A DNA stretch of 64,000 nt from Shewanella putrefaciens (GTDB taxonomy: Bacteria; Pseudomonadota; Gammaproteobacteria; Enterobacterales; Shewanellaceae): contig NZ_CP066369.1 of NCBI RefSeq assembly GCF_016406305.1, positions 886,501 through 950,500 of the forward strand, in the 5' to 3' direction. Each line of letters opens with the position of its first letter. The stretch's first letter is position 1. The notes beneath the pieces were generated by a model. The model was not told where the DNA came from. It was given only the letters and a program-made list of their open reading frames with translations, and did no database searches. Shown here piece after piece: positions 51,998-60,700 of the stretch. A program made the translations under genes and the position numbers.

Positions 51998-53431
51998 TTA
52001 CTGATTTGCCTTGGCTGAAAGGAGCTTTCGGCCGAGTACGATTACGGCAGTAATTCCCAGTGATCCTAAGATTAAGCCCAGTGCCAGAGCCACGTTTTGC
52101 AGTGCGGTTGGATCAATCACTAAGGCGATACCCATACCGAACATCATCACCCCCGACATCAGTTTCAGCGCCTGACCTTCCTTCTCGGTCAATTTACGTT
52201 TACCTAGGGTCGCGCTGAAGACAATCACAATAATCGCCAGTGGGATAACATAGACAATATTGTATAAAACCAGATACATATAACGCTCTATATCCGGTAG
52301 ATTGTGCATAGACAATACGCTTGTGTAGATCATGGGGAAGCCAGCGGTGCACAATAACTCATAGGCATTGGCGAGTATGGCTAATACGGTAGAGCCAAGG
52401 ATTAAGGCGCCTAAACTGCTGGAGTTGGACAGTTTCCCCATACGTTTTATCAGGCTTGTGCGGTTTTCTGCCGACATGGACAGGGTTACTTCACCCTTAG
52501 TGAAAAAGTAATCCTTCACATTAATCACCCCTGCGATCAGCGCTAAAATCCCCGCCGCTAGGATAATCATACCGCCGTCACTCCCTGCGCCTAACAGCTT
52601 AAAGATATTGAGCCAGGCCGTCATAAACAGGAAGTAAATCAAGCCGGAGAAAAACACGAAGATCCCGCCAACCAGTAGCATGCGTCCACGGCTCTTGGCG
52701 TTGACCATAATTGACAATAAAAACAGCAACACGAAGAAGGCGCAGGGATTAAAGGCATCCACACCCGCGAGCACTAAGGTCAACAGTGGCAGAGACATAG
52801 TCTCAGGTGTCACCACCCCCACTAATGGTAGCTCTACGGGTTGAACTTCGGCTTGCTCAGTCCCCGTTAAGCTGGTGGCATCACAGGTGCCTTCCCCTGA
52901 ATCACTGCTACAGGTGCCAAAGAGCGGTGCATCCGTGGACGTGCTGGTTGTAGTGCTTGCGACGCCTTTTGTTGGCATATCCGCTTGTGCTAACTGTCCA
53001 CCAAGGGATAAGTAACAGTTTTTCAAACGATTAACTAGAAACTCGCCTGTAACTGCCTCGCTGGAATAGCCAACAACGGCCTTTTCACAGCTTGCCATAA
53101 AGGGAACTGAGCGGGCCTCAGTCGCGGTTTTAGCGGCGATATTTTGCCAAATTTCCTGCACACCCGGTGCAGACACCATATGGGATTCGAGTTCTATCCA
53201 AGGGTATTTTTGTGGCAAGGAATCGATAAAGGGGTGAGCCTCGGCACAATGTGGGCAGGTTTTAGACCAAAAGAAATAGAGTTTGATCTTAAGTTCACCC
53301 TGGGCATTCACATAATGCCAAGTGGTATCGGTCGTGCTTGGCGCCTCGACATTGGCCCAGCTCGGGCTAATACACAGTAGCGCCAACATTAAGGAATAGA
53401 GAAAAGCGTATTTCGATAGGTATTTTGTCAT
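51998..53431 (-). CDS. Thioredoxin-like plus DsbD/CcdA-type membrane fusion protein
   Basis: The 477-residue protein starts at ATG 53431 after GGAGG. A signal peptide ends SWA near residue 26. A periplasmic thioredoxin-like domain with CPHC at C59/C62 follows, then a linker with a cysteine pair (FGTCSSDSGEGTCDAT). The C-terminal part is a membrane domain of about six to eight helices with redox-type cysteines in DAFNPCAFFVLL and YELLCTAGFPM, resembling CcdA/DsbD. It probably moves electrons from cytosolic thioredoxin to the periplasm, with its own thioredoxin domain as acceptor. Substrate unknown. Confidence 0.82.
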   Translation of the reverse strand: MTKYLSKYAFLYSLMLALLCISPSWANVEAPSTTDTTWHYVNAQGELKIKLYFFWSKTCPHCAEAHPFIDSLPQKYPWIELESHMVSAPGVQEIWQNIAAKTATEARSVPFMASCEKAVVGYSSEAVTGEFLVNRLKNCYLSLGGQLAQADMPTKGVASTTTSTSTDAPLFGTCSSDSGEGTCDATSLTGTEQAEVQPVELPLVGVVTPETMSLPLLTLVLAGVDAFNPCAFFVLLFLLSIMVNAKSRGRMLLVGGIFVFFSGLIYFLFMTAWLNIFKLLGAGSDGGMIILAAGILALIAGVINVKDYFFTKGEVTLSMSAENRTSLIKRMGKLSNSSSLGALILGSTVLAILANAYELLCTAGFPMIYTSVLSMHNLPDIERYMYLVLYNIVYVIPLAIIVIVFSATLGKRKLTEKEGQALKLMSGVMMFGMGIALVIDPTALQNVALALGLILGSLGITAVIVLGRKLLSAKANQ

Positions 53432-53604
53432 AGCGCCTCCCACAAGTGTGGGGTTAATGGTTTAAAACGATTCTTTGACTATTACTCTACTGAATTCAAT
53501 CCCTTTGATTAAATTTAGCATTAAGAAGTGTTAGTTAACTCGCTATTAGCGTTTTTTTGGGAAGTGAGGCAGGTTTATTTTAAGGGGGATTAGAGGCCAG
53601 CAAC

Positions 53605-53630
53605 GAAAAAAGCACCCTAGGGTGCTTTAA
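53605..53630 (-). terminator. Intrinsic terminator of ohr
   Basis: The hairpin AAGCACCC-TA-GGGTGCTT has a T run on the minus strand, 20-odd bases past the ohr stop. Confidence 0.85.
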
Positions 53631-53649
53631 AAATACTCGTTTGATAGCG

Positions 53650-54075
53650 TTAGCTTAATGCGACGCCATTAACGCTTAGCTTCACATCTATGTTGTTGCG
53701 GGTGGCGTTGGAATAAGGACATACTTGATGCGCATGGCGCACTAAGGCTTCGGCCTCGGCTTGGGGGAGATCGAGGCTGGTTTCTAAGGCGACGGTCAAT
53801 GCAAATCCTCCCGCCTCATTGGCACCTATACCAACCACTGCGCTGACGGGGGCTTCAGTCAATGCGACTTTGCCGATTTTAGCCACGTGCAAGATGGCGT
53901 TTGAGAAACAAGCGGCATAACCGGCTGCGAACAGCTGTTCAGGGTTAGTCGCAAGTCCGCTGCCACCCATGGCTTTAGGGTAGGCTAGTGCGACATCGAG
54001 TAAACCATCATCCGTGCTGACTTGTCCCTGACGTCCCGCTCTTGCCGTTGCTCGTGTTTCATACAGTGTTTTCAT
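53650..54075 (-). CDS. ohr: Organic hydroperoxide resistance protein Ohr
   Basis: Ohr is a dimeric thiol peroxidase that reduces organic hydroperoxides. The 141-residue protein has the family start MKTLYETRATARAGRQG, the peroxidatic Cys in AAGYAACFSNAILH and the resolving Cys in HQVCPYSNATRNN. I chose ATG 54075, eight bases after GAGG; an ATG six bases earlier is too near it. It is divergent from the MarR regulator ohrR, the standard arrangement, and both are expected to be derepressed by organic peroxide. Confidence 0.95.
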   Translation of the reverse strand: MKTLYETRATARAGRQGQVSTDDGLLDVALAYPKAMGGSGLATNPEQLFAAGYAACFSNAILHVAKIGKVALTEAPVSAVVGIGANEAGGFALTVALETSLDLPQAEAEALVRHAHQVCPYSNATRNNIDVKLSVNGVALS

Positions 54076-54125
54076 ACTCATTACCTCAATTGTTTAGGAT
54101 TAATAGATTTAATTTAAGTTGCGCG

Positions 54126-54136
54126 CAATTCAATTG
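54126..54136. promoter_or_regulatory. Candidate OhrR operator between ohr and ohrR
   Basis: The perfect inverted repeat CAATT-C-AATTG fits the core of OhrR operators (TACAATT-n-AATTGTA type), with flanks GCAATTCAATTGTG. A second palindrome ATTGTGCACAAT is at 54177-54188. Both lie in the divergent 137-base control region. Confidence 0.5.
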
Positions 54137-54212
54137 TGGTAAACTATAATTCGATCTTTAGTGTGAATGCAAGTATATTGTGCACAATGTATTTAAATTA
54201 TCGGATCTTCCT

Positions 54213-54710
54213 ATGTCTAAAATTGAAGTCAATAATGGGTTAACTGTCTCCGATGAGATTGAAAACCCGAACTTAGACAATGCCTTATGTTTAGAGCAAC
54301 AGGTGTGTTTCTCTCTCTACAGCACAGCCAATGCCATGGTGCGAGCCTATCGCCCCCTGTTAGATAAGTTGGATCTTACCTATCCACAATATTTAGTGAT
54401 GCTGGTGTTATGGGAGGAGCAGGGGATCAGCGTTAAAACCCTAGGGGATAAACTATTCCTCGATTCTGGTACTTTGACCCCGCTACTTAAACGCCTAGAA
54501 TCTAAGGGATTAGTCAGCCGTGGCCGCAGTGAGCAGGATGAACGGGTGCGAGTGCTCGCCTTAACGCCTGCAGGGATCGCCCTTAAATCCCAGGCCAGTG
54601 ACATTCCCCATTTGATGCGCTGTAAAGTGGGTGGTGAAGTGAATGAGCTTAAGGCATTGAAAGCGATGTGCGATAGGGCGCTTAAACAGTTACATGCTAG
54701 CCTTGATTAA
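54213..54710 (+). CDS. ohrR: OhrR, MarR-family organic-peroxide sensor
   Basis: This 165-residue MarR-family repressor has the winged helix (LGDKLFLDSGTLTPLLKRLESKG) and the reactive N-terminal Cys in LEQQVCFSLYSTANAMVRAYRPLL, which organic hydroperoxides oxidise to release DNA. Tyr residues in YRPLL and TYPQYLV, which hydrogen-bond that Cys in the family, are present. I chose ATG 54213; an upstream GTG at 54180 lies inside a palindrome and lacks a ribosome site. Divergent from ohr. Confidence 0.92.
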   Translation: MSKIEVNNGLTVSDEIENPNLDNALCLEQQVCFSLYSTANAMVRAYRPLLDKLDLTYPQYLVMLVLWEEQGISVKTLGDKLFLDSGTLTPLLKRLESKGLVSRGRSEQDERVRVLALTPAGIALKSQASDIPHLMRCKVGGEVNELKALKAMCDRALKQLHASLD

Positions 54711-54845
54711 TAGTTTAAATACCAGTTGCTTTAAGGCTAACGTGTTGACATAGTTGATCTTCATGGGCCTGTAGCCGTATTTTAGGGATAGAATGACTCC
54801 GATGGATAAGTTAGCAATGCAAGCGTTATTGCGGGTAAATAAGCC

Positions 54846-56021
54846 ATGGCCTCCTTCGATATAGCCATTATTGGCGGCGGGATCAGCGGTGTGGGGATCG
54901 CCCAATATGCGGCGGCGGCGGGCTATTCCACTCTGTTAATTGAAAGAGGGGAAATTGGCGGTCAAACCTCGGCTAATTCCAGCAAACTTATCCATGGTGG
55001 CCTGCGTTATTTAGAGACTGGGCAAATTAACCTCGTGCGTAAGTCCCTGCTTGAGCGGCGTAATTTACTCAATCTGGCGCCGACCTTAGTGAAAGCCGTG
55101 CCATTTTATATCCCAGTTTACGAGCATAGTCAGCGCAGTCCTTGGACGATACGGGCAGGGCTGAGCCTGTATGCGGTGTTAAGTGAATTCGATCCTTTAG
55201 GGCGATTTATTTCAGTGCCAGCGGTCCATTGGCACCGTTTAAAGGGGCTTAAACTTTCGGGATTGAAGGCGGTATTTCAGTATTGGGATGCGCAGACAGA
55301 CGATAAATTACTGACTCAAGCCGTTGCCCGCAGTGCACAGGCATTAGGGGCTGAAGTTTACGCCGAAGCCGATTTTCTCGGAATGGAGCATCAGTCCCAA
55401 GGCTGCGCTGTGAGTTTTCAACATGCGGGTGACGTGCGGCAAGTCGAAGCCAGTCTCGTGATTAATGCGGCTGGGCCTTGGGTGAATGAGGTGATTGCTA
55501 AAGTGTCGCCCCCATTGGCGGGAGTTGAACTCGACTGGGTGCAGGGCGCACATTTATTGTTGGATATCCCCGCCCTCGACGGCATCTTGTACTTAGAATC
55601 CTGCTTCGATAAACGGGTGATTTTTGTGATGCCCTGGTATGGTCAAACCTTAATAGGCACGACGGAAACGGAGCTGGCATCATTGGATAAACCTCCCGAG
55701 GTGACTGAGTCCGAGGTTAACTACCTCCTTGGTATTTATCGGCATTATTTTTCGCTCTCGCCCGAGATTAATGATCTTAAGGCTAAGATAGTTCAGACCT
55801 ATTGCGGCGTACGAGTCTTACCTAAACAGAGCTCCCAAGCCTTCGATCGGCCGCGGGATATTCTTATGCAGACATCGGTTTCCCATCCGAGGCTGCTGAG
55901 TCTATACGGCGGAAAACTCACCACCTTTAGGAGTGCTTCAGCAGAAGTGCTCGAATGGATTGAACAACATCTGGGTAAGCGCCCACCGATTGCCGACGTC
56001 GATTCGCTCCCCCTAGGTTGA
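54846..56021 (+). CDS. GlpD-like FAD-dependent oxidoreductase, short form
   Basis: The 391-residue protein has the FAD Rossmann motif IAIIGGGISGVGIAQYAA at the N-terminus, SSKLIHGGLRYLE as in glycerol-3-phosphate dehydrogenase, the INAAGPWVN segment, and CGVRVLPK ... LYGGKLTTFRS at the end of the DAO domain. It stops there, about 110-170 residues short of E. coli GlpD, so the C-terminal helical domain is missing. It may still oxidise glycerol 3-phosphate or a related substrate. An in-frame stop just upstream fixes the start region; ribosome site is weak. No glycerol genes adjoin. Confidence 0.82.
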   Translation: MASFDIAIIGGGISGVGIAQYAAAAGYSTLLIERGEIGGQTSANSSKLIHGGLRYLETGQINLVRKSLLERRNLLNLAPTLVKAVPFYIPVYEHSQRSPWTIRAGLSLYAVLSEFDPLGRFISVPAVHWHRLKGLKLSGLKAVFQYWDAQTDDKLLTQAVARSAQALGAEVYAEADFLGMEHQSQGCAVSFQHAGDVRQVEASLVINAAGPWVNEVIAKVSPPLAGVELDWVQGAHLLLDIPALDGILYLESCFDKRVIFVMPWYGQTLIGTTETELASLDKPPEVTESEVNYLLGIYRHYFSLSPEINDLKAKIVQTYCGVRVLPKQSSQAFDRPRDILMQTSVSHPRLLSLYGGKLTTFRSASAEVLEWIEQHLGKRPPIADVDSLPLG

Positions 56022-56132
56022 TGGCGCGGTGGCCGTACTTTGAAGTTGTGCCGTTTGGGGCGAGTTCGAGGTGATTTTTCGCCGCAAAAACGCTACAGTA
56101 TGGCGCTTTTTTACTGATCCCTAGGAATTGTC

Positions 56133-57302
56133 GTGAGTGCTGCCATAGTGAGTGCCAAAAGCCAATGTAGTTATTTTAATGTAGGCCAATGCCAATCTTG
56201 CCTTCATATTCAAGTTCCTATGGCGCAGCAAGTGGCGGCTAAAACCCAAGAATTACAGCAACTCCTCGCGCCATTCGTTTCCGATCCCTTAGATATTTTT
56301 CAAGCCCCCATCTTTGGTGATGCCAGTGGTTTTCGTAATAAAGCCAAAATGGTGGCCCTAGGGGCGGCCCACGCCCCAGTGCTTGGGATAGTCAGCCCGA
56401 GTGGCGAGGCGGTCAGCCTATGTGACTGCCTGCTATATCCCACTGATATGCAAGCGTTACTTCACCGTCTAGAGCGTTTTGTACAGCAGGCTGGGATCCC
56501 GCCTTACCGTGTGGATAAAGCGAAGGGCGAACTTAAATTTATCCTATTGACCCGCAGCCAAGTGCGTGGCGAATATCTGCTGCGCTTCGTGCTGCGATCG
56601 CAGGATGCCATCCCCCGTATTGAGCGTGAGCTGGCCGCATTGTTGCTGGAATTTCCACAGATTAAAGTGGTATCGGTCAATATCCAGCCCGTTCATATGG
56701 CGATCCTCGAAGGGGATGAAGAGATCTTCTTAACTGAGAATACCCGCCTAGAAGAACTGTTTAACGATGTCCCCCTATTTATTCGGCCTAAGAGTTTTTT
56801 CCAGACCAACCCGCAAGTAGCGGCGCAGTTATATCAAACCGCCCGTGAGTGGGTGGCCGAGTTTTCACCTCATTCGTTATGGGATCTCTTCTGTGGTGTG
56901 GGCGGTTTCGGACTGCACTGCGCATCCAAAGACATAAAACTCACAGGGATTGAAATCGAAGCCGAAGCGATAGCCTGCGCGCAAATGTCAGCGCACATGA
57001 TGGGGCTCGAGAACGTGCACTTTATGGCGCTCGATTCCACCGACTTTGCCAAGGGCAAAAGCGCCGCCGACAAGCCGGATTTGATCATAGTGAATCCGCC
57101 GCGGCGTGGCATTGGTGAGGCACTTTGCCAGTCCCTAAGCGAGTTTGCCCCAAAGGCGATACTTTATTCCAGCTGTAATCCTAAGACCTTAGCCAAAGAT
57201 CTCGCGCATATTCAAGGCTATCACTTAACCAAAGTGCAACTGTTCGATTTATTCCCCCACACGGATCATTTCGAGGTCTTGGCTATGTTAGTCAAGGATT
57301 GA
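56133..57302 (+). CDS. rlmC: 23S rRNA (uracil(747)-C5)-methyltransferase
   Basis: RlmC (RumB) methylates U747 of 23S rRNA. The 389-residue protein starts at GTG 56133 after TAGGA. The N-terminal cysteines [14 protein letters not shown] bind an Fe-S cluster, SAM motifs are [16 protein letters not shown] and [14 protein letters not shown], and the catalytic NPPRRGIG is followed by the nucleophile Cys in [14 protein letters not shown]. This separates it from RlmD, which is longer and has a TRAM domain. It converges with the histidine kinase gene, ten bases apart. Confidence 0.93.
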   Translation: MSAAIVSAKSQCSYFNVGQCQSCLHIQVPMAQQVAAKTQELQQLLAPFVSDPLDIFQAPIFGDASGFRNKAKMVALGAAHAPVLGIVSPSGEAVSLCDCLLYPTDMQALLHRLERFVQQAGIPPYRVDKAKGELKFILLTRSQVRGEYLLRFVLRSQDAIPRIERELAALLLEFPQIKVVSVNIQPVHMAILEGDEEIFLTENTRLEELFNDVPLFIRPKSFFQTNPQVAAQLYQTAREWVAEFSPHSLWDLFCGVGGFGLHCASKDIKLTGIEIEAEAIACAQMSAHMMGLENVHFMALDSTDFAKGKSAADKPDLIIVNPPRRGIGEALCQSLSEFAPKAILYSSCNPKTLAKDLAHIQGYHLTKVQLFDLFPHTDHFEVLAMLVKD

Positions 57303-57312
57303 GGGCACAACC

Positions 57313-58533
57313 TTAAGGTGTTTTTGTGCTTAGGCTGTCATCCCAAATAATACACAGCGATGCGCCGCCGAGTTTCTCCGAGCGGCTAAGCTCAAGTTTG
57401 CCATAGTGCCAAGTGGCGATTTTTTTCACTATATAGAGCCCTAAACCGTAGCCGCTGTTATCGCTTTGCTGGGCGTCACGTTCGAAGGCGGTCATCAATT
57501 TTTTGCCTTTGCCCTCAAATCCTGGGCCATCGTCTTCGACACAGAATCGATTTTGTCCCGCCTGCTGTTGAAAACTGACATGGATTTCGCTGCTCGCAAA
57601 ACGCATGGCATTTTGGATCAGATTCTGGACAGCAATCGTCATGGTGACGGGGTCGAAGTGCGCCTGTTGGCCCTGATGATGAAACACAATATTGAGTTTT
57701 GGCTGATAAATCGCATATTTTTGTGCCATTTTGTCCATAAACCCATCGAGGGCGTGTGAGTCTTGGTTGAGGGCTTCTTCCTTGTGTTCTAAACGGGCAA
57801 AGGAAAGATAGTTTGCTGCAAGCTGTTCAATATCATCAATATCCTCAGTTAATCGCTGCGCATAATTAGGGTCAATTTGCGGACGAATAATCTCCAGTGC
57901 AAAGCGCATGCGGGCGAGTGGGGTGCGTACTTCATGGGAAATAGTGCGGGACAGCTCTTTGTGCATTTGGACAAAATCTACAATTTGATGGCTGACACTG
58001 CTAAATACCTTAGCTAAGGGGTAAATCGCCGAGTGCCTGTGGGTCTGCATTGGGAGTTTTTGTGGCGATTTGCCAAAGTGAATGGCGGCTTGTTGTAAAT
58101 GGTGTAGATCCCGAAATACGGGCCAGATTAACCACAGGGCCACTAGGCTCAATGATGAATAAAAACCAAGTAAAATCAAACTAGTATTTGTTTCCTTCGG
58201 TGGCGGTGTCACCACGGGACCAAGGACGAGAATATGGGATTTATCTTTATCTAGGTGGTAGTAATAGAGTTCGTCACCACTGTGGCGTAGGGCAAGGGTT
58301 TCTCCCTGTAATAGCAAGGTTTGCAAGTTGTCTGGCAGGGAGAGTGAATCCCTAGCGACCCGTTTGATATTGGTGGGCTTTTGTTCATCATAGGTTTGTA
58401 ATAGGTCATCAACATCAATTTGATAGCTGTATTTGTCATCGGCAAAATGTTCGGCCAGCTCGCCAAAGCTCCAGATCACTAATCCGCAGGACAGCAGTAA
58501 AAAAGCAAACAGGCGATAGAACTGAAATTTCAT
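57313..58533 (-). CDS. Sensor histidine kinase
   Basis: This 406-residue inner-membrane kinase has TM1 near residues 6-26, a periplasmic sensor domain of about 100 residues, TM2 near 131-151, a HAMP-like linker, a HisKA domain with phospho-acceptor His in SRTISHEVRTPLAR, and a HATPase domain (QNLIQNAMRFA, EDDGPGFEGKGK, GYGLGLYIVKK). It overlaps no gene but begins five bases after the response regulator stop. Together they form the two-component part of the MipA/DUF3019 operon. RstB is the nearest named family by layout; the stimulus is unknown. Confidence 0.92.
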   Translation of the reverse strand: MKFQFYRLFAFLLLSCGLVIWSFGELAEHFADDKYSYQIDVDDLLQTYDEQKPTNIKRVARDSLSLPDNLQTLLLQGETLALRHSGDELYYYHLDKDKSHILVLGPVVTPPPKETNTSLILLGFYSSLSLVALWLIWPVFRDLHHLQQAAIHFGKSPQKLPMQTHRHSAIYPLAKVFSSVSHQIVDFVQMHKELSRTISHEVRTPLARMRFALEIIRPQIDPNYAQRLTEDIDDIEQLAANYLSFARLEHKEEALNQDSHALDGFMDKMAQKYAIYQPKLNIVFHHQGQQAHFDPVTMTIAVQNLIQNAMRFASSEIHVSFQQQAGQNRFCVEDDGPGFEGKGKKLMTAFERDAQQSDNSGYGLGLYIVKKIATWHYGKLELSRSEKLGGASLCIIWDDSLSTKTP

Positions 58534-58538
58534 AGCTG

Positions 58539-59261
58539 TTACATCCGACGCTGTGGCGGTAAATAGTTAAATAAATATCCCTTTCCATGGATGGTGGTAA
58601 TGGCTAACCCAGGGACATTGAGCTCATCTAAACGTTTCCGCAAGCGGCTGATTTTAAGATCTATAGCCCTGTCTAAGCCGTCATATTCACGGCCAACATA
58701 CTGTTCGAATAAAAACTCCCGTGAGAGTACTTTGCCCGCATAGAGGACGAATATCCACAATAGGGAAAACTCCTTAGTAGTGAATGAGATCACTTCATCC
58801 CCTAGGTTAACCTGTTGCAGATTGGGATTTAACGCTAGGTCGTGCAGTCTGAGTGAGTCTCGTGTTGTTTTAGGCTGCTGTTTCCTCAGGCTTGTTTTGA
58901 TCCGCGCGAAGAGAAGTGGCGGCACAACGGGTTTAAGCAGATAGTCACAGGCGCCTAAATCTAAGCCTCGAATTTGATCTAAGTGACTATCGAGGGCGGT
59001 GAGAAAAATAATGGGGCAGGGATAACTGGCGGCAAGCTGTGGGAATAGGCTAAAACCATCCTGCCCTGGTAGCATCACATCGCAAAGGATTAAGTCAAAA
59101 TCATCAGTATCTTGCCGTAACAAAGCATCCTCGGCATTATCGAGGTGAACAAGGTGAAATCCCTGTTGTTCGAGGTAAGTGCAAACGAGCTCCGCGAGGG
59201 GGAGGTCGTCTTCGATAAGCAAAAGTTGGGACTGAGAATCTGTCATCCGCGTGCCTGTCAT
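58539..59261 (-). CDS. OmpR-family response regulator
   Basis: This 240-residue regulator has a receiver domain (LLLIEDDLPLAELV, phospho-acceptor Asp in ILCDVMLPGQDG, switch Lys in YLLKP) and a winged-helix DNA-binding domain (FTTKEFSLLWIFVLYAGKVLSRE ... DLKISRLRKRLDE, quoted by its parts). ATG 59261 overlaps the DUF3019 stop (ATGA) with GGAAC upstream. It is the partner of the adjacent histidine kinase. It probably activates its own operon, including the outer-membrane MipA-like gene. Confidence 0.93.
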   Translation of the reverse strand: MTGTRMTDSQSQLLLIEDDLPLAELVCTYLEQQGFHLVHLDNAEDALLRQDTDDFDLILCDVMLPGQDGFSLFPQLAASYPCPIIFLTALDSHLDQIRGLDLGACDYLLKPVVPPLLFARIKTSLRKQQPKTTRDSLRLHDLALNPNLQQVNLGDEVISFTTKEFSLLWIFVLYAGKVLSREFLFEQYVGREYDGLDRAIDLKISRLRKRLDELNVPGLAITTIHGKGYLFNYLPPQRRM

Positions 59262-59665
59262 AGTAAGTTCCAGTTAAGTCCTCGACGCCTTCTCGTATTA
59301 GCGGGTTCAAATTTTGCCACTTTCACTAGGCCCGAAGTAATAACATTGTTTTTTGGGTCCCTAAGTTCGAATAAGGTATCGTCGGCTAAGGTTAATTGTA
59401 CTTGGTACTTAAAATGGATCTGGTTTTCAAAACAAGTGAGTGGTATGGGATGTTTTGCTACCCAAATGCAGAGGGATTTTGGTGTATCGGATTGATACTC
59501 AATGAGTAAGTCTAAGCGGCAGGCGGGTTTTTCTGCCGTTACCGCGCAGGTATCTGGGGTTAACGTGAGTTCATCGGCCTGTGCAAAGGGGCTTATCAGG
59601 GCTGAAATGATAAGGCTAAAGCAAGTGAGCCACAGAATGCAGCGGTAATAACGTCTAAAAGCCAT
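59258..59665 (-). CDS. DUF3019 secreted protein
   Basis: The 135-residue precursor starts at ATG 59665, with GGGA seven bases upstream, and overlaps the MipA stop by 11 bases. A signal peptide ends near AQA, before DELTLTPDTC. The mature part is a small beta-rich domain with four cysteines (DTCAVTAEKPACRL, SLCIWV, LTCFEN), likely two disulfides, and a basic end RRRRGLNW. The DUF3019 family accompanies MipA/OmpV-type and two-component genes in Shewanella and Vibrio relatives. A role as a periplasmic ligand or signal for the kinase is only inferred. Confidence 0.75.
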   Translation of the reverse strand: MAFRRYYRCILWLTCFSLIISALISPFAQADELTLTPDTCAVTAEKPACRLDLLIEYQSDTPKSLCIWVAKHPIPLTCFENQIHFKYQVQLTLADDTLFELRDPKNNVITSGLVKVAKFEPANTRRRRGLNWNLL

Positions 59666-60506
59666 AGCTAATCCCAACAAATCCAGAGATATAGCCATCT
59701 TTGTCGATCATAATGCTATCGGTTATACCTTGCCCCAACCAAGTGTATTCAAAAATACCAACAAAATTGACATTCTCCCCTAGGGGGACATTGATCACGG
59801 CTTTGGCATAGTAGTTAAACGTGGCCGAAGGATAATAGCGGGGATAAATGGGCCCTCTTTCTTCGGGGGTTAATTGGTAATAGTAGTTAAGGATATTCTG
59901 ACTCTTACGGACAGTTCCCCCCTGAAACCCCAACACGCCCCATGGGTATTCAAAACTGCGCTTTAGGCGTAGCTGGATTTCATTTCCTTGATGTACCCCA
60001 CTGATATCATGGAAATAACCTAAGCTGATGTCGGCAAATGGCGTTAGCCAGGTGGCATTGATCCCACCAAGGTAGGAAATATTGCGTTCAATCTCATCGG
60101 TTTTGGGCTGTTTAGCGTTAGTGGGGTTTCTGATGGGCGTGAAGCCTAAAAGATCGTTCATAAAGAGCCTATTGAGCCCATCGAACTCGAAGAAAATGCC
60201 ATCTTCATTGAGCTGTGTCTGTATATCGATCAGCAGACTATCGGATTCATGCAGGCTGTACCCTAAGGTAAAGTTTTCTGCATAAAACCGCTCACCGTAG
60301 TAAGACCAAGTGGGCAATACATAGGTTTCAATCGATTTTGCGTGGGCGCGGGGATTTTCTAAACCACCATAACCTAGTGCTAACGCAGCGTGGAATTCGC
60401 CTGTTGTGATCATTTCTGAATGTTTAGTTTCGGCAACGGCGAGCGGGGGAAATAGCATGGAAAGGAAAACAATACTGCAAAGAAAGTACTTCATGGAAAG
60501 CATCAT
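59655..60506 (-). CDS. MipA/OmpV-family outer-membrane protein
   Basis: The 283-residue precursor has a signal peptide ending AVA before ETKHSEM. The rest is beta-barrel sequence with aromatic girdles and a terminal Phe (GFVGISYGF), as in MipA/OmpV porin-like proteins. Segments YGGLENPRAH and GFQGGTVRKSQNILNYYYQL fit the family. Several starts are possible (60506, 60503, 60494); the GGAT upstream favours the first two. It is the first gene of a four-gene operon with overlapping genes: mipA-like, DUF3019, response regulator, histidine kinase. Confidence 0.82.
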   Translation of the reverse strand: MMLSMKYFLCSIVFLSMLFPPLAVAETKHSEMITTGEFHAALALGYGGLENPRAHAKSIETYVLPTWSYYGERFYAENFTLGYSLHESDSLLIDIQTQLNEDGIFFEFDGLNRLFMNDLLGFTPIRNPTNAKQPKTDEIERNISYLGGINATWLTPFADISLGYFHDISGVHQGNEIQLRLKRSFEYPWGVLGFQGGTVRKSQNILNYYYQLTPEERGPIYPRYYPSATFNYYAKAVINVPLGENVNFVGIFEYTWLGQGITDSIMIDKDGYISGFVGISYGF

Positions 60507-60700
60507 ACATCCAAGTAATGGGATTATTTGAATCTAAACCAATCACCCGTTAAAAGTCTGTAAAAACTTAACAAGTGTACAAAATGATACATCAAAGCAC
60601 TGTCCGAGCCTGTTAATGGAATGTTTATATGTTAAAGCGGATGTGAATATCTATTCAATATTCCACCCCGCCACAATAAATATAATAAGGAGTAAGGACT

